Assembly: GCA_016764015.1 (NCBI GenBank)
Contig: JAESSR010000314.1
Location: forward strand, 1-8,121
Reading direction: 5' to 3'
Source: Phycisphaerales bacterium
GTDB lineage: Bacteria; Planctomycetota; Phycisphaerae; Phycisphaerales; UBA1924
DNA: 8,121 bases
A program made the position numbers and the translations under genes. A model generated the notes under the pieces. The model saw nothing but the letters and a program-made list of their open reading frames with translations, was not told the DNA's origin and ran no database searches. Each line of letters begins with the position of its first letter. The first letter of the stretch is position 1. Below are positions 5,134 through 8,121 of the stretch, one piece after another.

Positions 5134-6453
5134 TTACGGACATCCCTGGGCAAAGAAACTCAGGAAAATCGACACATCAAAGAAGTTCAATATACCATCC
5201 CCTGTGAAATCAGCTCGTAAATCGCCATTGCCGAACCATTCAAGAAAAATAGCAACATCAAAGAAGTTGAGGGCAAAGTCTTCGTTCAAATCCGCGAAGC
5301 AAATATCGATGATCACCCCATTAGGCTCAAACAACTGATGCTCAAAGTCGGCAGTTGGGGTGTAGCCTAGGTCAAACTCCCCGGTGTTTGGATCAATCTC
5401 GTTAACCGGCACGCCCGTACAACGATACCCACCGAACCAGAAGAATCCGGCATGAAGAATATCGCCGCCCGGTCCTTGAGGAGGAGAATAGATTGCGAAG
5501 GCATCCTCCTGACCAGTTGCCGCATCACCTGTAGTCTCACGATCCCAAGTCCATGTGCCGTCGCCGTTATCAATAGAAGTACCAGCCCCTGATCCAAAGC
5601 TGATACCAATAGACTTAAATCCATCCGCCGGATCGCCATCAATCACACCATCCCCATCAATATCCCGAGTCCCGGGTTGGGCAAAACGAACAGACCACCC
5701 CCAATCAAAGAGGCCGTCGCCATCGAGGTCCGGCTCGTGGAGAGCAACGAGTGGATTGAAAAAGGCCGCCCCTTGACCATCTCCATCAGAATCACCGATC
5801 TCAAATGTTAATGAATCCCCAAAGCTGCCTGCAAGATCAATATCCGCACTGTACTTGCCAAACTCATTCTGTGGATCATCCGGATCGGTCGTTCCAGAAA
5901 TATCACCCGGCAAATCAAACAAAGTAAAACTAACGATTGGCGCTCGACAACACACACTGCTTCTTCCATTGTCGACATCCCACCAAGTCCATTGCCCAGA
6001 GAGCCCAATGACACCGTCGCCTACGCCGTCAGAATCAAGATCAGTATCATCATGATCCGTCACCCAATCAATATGCACACAATCAACAACAGAATCCATT
6101 TCGATATCACCAAAATCACTGACCGTTATGTCCGTCGCCAGCGATGTCGTGCCAGCATTGTTATCGAACGCAAAGAACATCTCACTCGTATACCCAGCAT
6201 CCTGACACTGATTGTTCACGCGAGAAGACCATATAGGCAAACTTGTTTCAGTCGCAGCTGGCGCCGTCTGCCCATCCCCAATCAGCGTAATCACCCGTTC
6301 ACCCGTCGCAAGATTAAAGTAAATATGCGCCACATCAACCACACGCCCACGGCTCGGTTCCAAAGTCACCGGCGTTTCATCCGCAACAGCAACACTCCCC
6401 AAACCCCCAGCACACAGACACACAGCCAGTTGACACCCCATTCGATTTTTCAT
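5134..6453 (-). CDS. Secreted GC-type dockerin-domain protein (paralogue 2)
   Basis: A 439-residue exported protein, clearly paralogous to the product of 3672-4958. The signal peptide is MKNRMGCQLAVCLCAGGLGS plus VAVA, with likely cleavage at 24/25 before DETP. Shared segments include VAHIYFNLATGERVITLIGD (41-60), MDSVVDCV (119-126), WVTDH, QWTWWDVDNGR, FEIGDSDGDGQGAAF (217-231), DLDGDGLFDW (242-251) and DIDGDGVIDGD (264-274), so the calcium-type Asp repeats sit at matching places. The C-terminal dockerin-like module has loop 1 DLNEDFALNFFD (388-399), in which the usual glycines at positions 4 and 6 are Glu and Phe, and a regular loop 2 DFTGDGILNFFD (415-426), ending QGCP. A GGGAG at 6461-6465, seven bases upstream, supports ATG 6453. 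It precedes its paralogue by 175 bases on the same strand, and I see no terminator between them. It probably acts at the cell surface or outside the cell; no catalytic domain is recognisable. Confidence 0.88.
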   Translation of the reverse strand: MKNRMGCQLAVCLCAGGLGSVAVADETPVTLEPSRGRVVDVAHIYFNLATGERVITLIGDGQTAPAATETSLPIWSSRVNNQCQDAGYTSEMFFAFDNNAGTTSLATDITVSDFGDIEMDSVVDCVHIDWVTDHDDTDLDSDGVGDGVIGLSGQWTWWDVDNGRSSVCCRAPIVSFTLFDLPGDISGTTDPDDPQNEFGKYSADIDLAGSFGDSLTFEIGDSDGDGQGAAFFNPLVALHEPDLDGDGLFDWGWSVRFAQPGTRDIDGDGVIDGDPADGFKSIGISFGSGAGTSIDNGDGTWTWDRETTGDAATGQEDAFAIYSPPQGPGGDILHAGFFWFGGYRCTGVPVNEIDPNTGEFDLGYTPTADFEHQLFEPNGVIIDICFADLNEDFALNFFDVAIFLEWFGNGDLRADFTGDGILNFFDVSIFLSFFAQGCP

Positions 6454-6460
6454 TCATATT

Positions 6461-6465
6461 CTCCC
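6461..6465 (-). promoter_or_regulatory. Shine-Dalgarno GGGAG for the dockerin gene 5134-6453
   Basis: The minus strand reads CGGGAGAATATGA then ATG; the GGGAG is seven bases from the start at 6453, which fixes the start at the head of the signal peptide. Confidence 0.7.
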
Positions 6466-6480
6466 GCGAAAGTGAATCAA

Positions 6481-6499
6481 CTATTGCAGAATCCAATAG
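6481..6499. repeat. Short inverted repeat in the leader of the dockerin gene
   Basis: CTATTG (6481-6486) and CAATAG (6494-6499) form a perfect 6-base stem with a 7-base loop, 28 bases upstream of the 6453 start codon. It could form a small hairpin in the 5' untranslated mRNA. Function unknown. Confidence 0.45.
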
Positions 6500-6514
6500 C
6501 CAATATTCCAGATC

Positions 6515-6552
6515 GGAACCCTACATATCCGCCTATGTTCCTTTAAGGTTCC
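6515..6552. repeat. Nested imperfect inverted repeat in the divergent intergenic region
   Basis: GGAACC (6515-6520) pairs with GGTTCC (6547-6552), and inside it ACATA (6523-6527) pairs with TATGT (6534-6538), with unpaired bases between. It lies between the divergent dockerin and mutase genes and could be an operator-like dyad or a leader structure. An A/T-rich run (6553-6567) flanks it. Confidence 0.35.
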
Positions 6553-6648
6553 AAATAAAAAAATATTCCGAGTAAGCACTAACATAAACCCCCTGTTATA
6601 TGCAAATATCTGCCCCAAACCATGCGCATCGCGTGTCCTGATTCGAAC

Positions 6649-6677
6649 TTGGTTCTCACGCTTCTTTACGATACAAT
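6649..6677 (+). promoter_or_regulatory. Candidate sigma-70-type promoter for the acyl-CoA mutase gene
   Basis: TTGGTT (6649-6654) and TACAAT (6672-6677) are separated by exactly 17 bases. The -10 matches the consensus at 5 of 6 positions, the -35 only at TTG. Transcription would begin near 6684, giving a leader of about 43 bases. No cobalamin-riboswitch sequence was seen between it and the start codon. Confidence 0.4.
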
Positions 6678-6726
6678 ACAGCATAAATCCTGCCGCCGCA
6701 ATGGCATCCACCGGAGATCGATCATC

Positions 6727-8121
6727 ATGACTACCCAATCCCCAAAGCATTCCACAACTCCTTCCACAACAACGATACCTGGTCCGGGAATTGACCCCAA
6801 GACAGGCAAGATCGACCCCCACGCCGTCACCATCTCCGGGCTCGTTCTCGATACCTCTTATACACCCGATGACCTCCCCACCTCCCTCGCCAACTTCGAC
6901 CGCGACATCAACAACCCCGGCCAGTTCCCCTACACCAGAGGCCTCTTCCCCCAAGGCTACCGCACACGCCTCTGGACCATGCGCCAGTTCGCAGGCTTCG
7001 GCTCCGCAGACGACACCAACGAACGCTTCAAATACATCCTCGCGCAGACCAAAACCAAGACCGCTGCCAACACCGGGCTCTCCACCGCCTTCGATCTCCC
7101 AACCCTCATGGGCCGAGACTCCGACGACTGCCTCTCCCTAGGCGAGGTCGGAAAGTGCGGCGTCGCCATCGACACCATCGAAGACATGCACCGCCTCTAC
7201 AAAGACATCCCCATCGACCAAGTCACCGTCTCCCAAACCATCAACGCACCCGCCTGCGTCATCTGGGCAATGTACCTCGCCATGGCCAAGCAACGAAACA
7301 TCTCCTGGGACCAACTCGGAGGCACACTCCAAAACGACATCCTCAAAGAGTTCCACGCACAAAACGAGTTCATCTACCCGCCCGAAGCCTCCACCAAACT
7401 CGTCGTCGATACCATCGAGTTCCAATCACAACATGTCCCCAAGTGGAACTCCGTCTCCATCTCCGGGTACCACATCCGTGAAGCCGGATCATCGGCCACC
7501 CAAGAACTCGCCTTCACACTCCGTGACGGCATGGAATATGTCGAAGCCTGCCTCATCCGCGGGCTCGACATCGAAGACTTCGCCCCACGCCTCTCCTTCT
7601 TCTTCAACGCACACAACGAGTTCTTCGAAGAAATCGCCAAGCTCCGCGCCGCCCGCCGAATCTGGGCACGCATGATGCGCGATCGCTACGGCGCCAAAAA
7701 CAAACGATCATGGTTCATGAAAACCCATGTCCAAACCGCAGGCTGCTCACTCACAGAGCAACAACCATACAACAACATCGTCCGCGTAGCCTACCAAGCC
7801 ATGGCCGGCGTTCTCGGCGGGTGCCAATCACTCCACACAGACTCCATGGACGAAACCCTCGGGCTCCCAACAGAACAAGCCGTCACCATCGCGCTGCGCA
7901 CCCAACAAATCCTCGCACATGAAACCGGCGTCACCCGCACCGTCGATCCATTGGGCGGCTCCTACTTCATCGAAGCACTCACCGACAAGGTCGAAGCCGA
8001 AGCACTCGCATTCATCGAAGAAATCGACAACATGGGCAGAGGCCCATGGAAACCAGAGTTCGCAACAACCTCCACAATCGACGACGGCGGCTGCGTCATG
8101 GGAATCCACAAAGGATACTTC
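6727..8121 (+). CDS. B12-dependent acyl-CoA mutase large subunit (methylmalonyl-CoA mutase family), 3' end outside the window
   Basis: The frame runs open from ATG 6727 to the window end, giving 465 residues without a stop. It belongs to the adenosylcobalamin-dependent acyl-CoA mutases, which move a CoA-bearing carbonyl group between adjacent carbons. Family motifs include [17 protein letters not shown] (67-83), [18 protein letters not shown] (84-101), [14 protein letters not shown] (121-134), LQNDILKEF (201-209), [13 protein letters not shown] (244-256) with the conserved His249, [20 protein letters not shown], and [14 protein letters not shown]. At the positions that set specificity it has Phe88 (Tyr89 in Propionibacterium methylmalonyl-CoA mutase), Ala121 and Gln212 (Arg207 there). 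Phe/Gln is the isobutyryl-CoA mutase pattern. The B12-binding DxHxxG domain would lie downstream or in a separate subunit and is not visible. A Ser/Thr/Pro-rich N-terminus precedes the family region. GGAG at 6713-6716 is a loosely spaced Shine-Dalgarno. The codons are strongly C-ending, more than in the polyketide operon, which may reflect high expression. Confidence 0.9.
   Translation, partial: MTTQSPKHSTTPSTTTIPGPGIDPKTGKIDPHAVTISGLVLDTSYTPDDLPTSLANFDRDINNPGQFPYTRGLFPQGYRTRLWTMRQFAGFGSADDTNERFKYILAQTKTKTAANTGLSTAFDLPTLMGRDSDDCLSLGEVGKCGVAIDTIEDMHRLYKDIPIDQVTVSQTINAPACVIWAMYLAMAKQRNISWDQLGGTLQNDILKEFHAQNEFIYPPEASTKLVVDTIEFQSQHVPKWNSVSISGYHIREAGSSATQELAFTLRDGMEYVEACLIRGLDIEDFAPRLSFFFNAHNEFFEEIAKLRAARRIWARMMRDRYGAKNKRSWFMKTHVQTAGCSLTEQQPYNNIVRVAYQAMAGVLGGCQSLHTDSMDETLGLPTEQAVTIALRTQQILAHETGVTRTVDPLGGSYFIEALTDKVEAEALAFIEEIDNMGRGPWKPEFATTSTIDDGGCVMGIHKGYF

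Noticed and set aside
3672..6453. Lipoprotein lipobox in the two signal peptides (Cys at residues 13/15 and 12/14)
   Set aside because: The residue before each Cys is Met, Val or Leu rather than Gly/Ala/Ser, and a normal signal-peptidase site follows about ten residues later.
6636..6665. Antisense tRNA T-loop (GATTCGAAC at 6640-6648) upstream of the mutase
   Set aside because: The flanking bases do not form a T stem and no other tRNA arm is present.
6684..6726. Cobalamin riboswitch before the B12-dependent mutase
   Set aside because: The leader is only about 43 bases and no B12-box-like sequence was found there or in the rest of the intergenic region.
6481..6954. 157-codon minus-strand frame across the intergenic region and mutase start
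   Set aside because: Val/Gly-rich shadow of the mutase N-terminus; the mutase motifs on the other strand are decisive.
1..8121. CRISPR array or insertion sequence
   Set aside because: No evenly spaced direct repeats with unique spacers and no transposase; the repeated GATCCATCGCC-like patterns are coding DxDGDG motifs in the dockerin proteins.

Overview
The window most likely comes from a planctomycete, probably of the Phycisphaerae. The main evidence is two secreted proteins ending in 'GC-type' dockerin modules (paired NFFD calcium loops, C-terminus Gly-Cys-Asn or Gly-Cys-Pro). Further support comes from a methyltransferase/flavoprotein/type III polyketide synthase cluster and from short genes of a kind I associate with planctomycete genomes. 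This assignment is inference from protein families; there is no rRNA or other marker gene.

Left part (1-2503, + strand): the 3' end of a SAM-dependent methyltransferase gene, then a complete FAD-dependent oxidoreductase of the geranylgeranyl-reductase type, then a complete type III polyketide synthase with Cys/His/Asn catalytic residues. The genes are nearly contiguous (2-base gap, then an ATGA overlap), so they almost certainly form one operon. The gene set resembles the Streptomyces srsABC phenolic-lipid genes, so a modified alkylresorcinol, alkylpyrone or quinone lipid is the best guess for the product.

Middle part (2504-3570, - strand): three small overlapping genes with no recognisable catalytic domain. 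They look like a conserved hypothetical cassette and may be the leftover of an integrated element. The last one ends inside a short degenerate inverted copy of the active-site His region of the polyketide synthase gene. That copy includes a 20-base perfect inverted repeat with the gene itself, which suggests a rearrangement breakpoint.

Right-middle part (3579-6453, - strand): two tandem paralogous exported proteins of 428 and 439 residues. Each has a signal peptide, a shared Asp-rich body with DxDxDG calcium-type repeats, and a C-terminal dockerin-like module. A rho-independent terminator (3579-3606) follows the second gene. The 175-base spacer between them carries a tRNA-like T-loop sequence.

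Right end (6454-8121, + strand): a 273-base divergent intergenic region with a plausible promoter and two hairpins, then the first 465 codons of a B12-dependent acyl-CoA mutase large subunit. Its substrate-pocket residues (Phe, Ala, Gln) match isobutyryl-CoA mutase better than methylmalonyl-CoA mutase.
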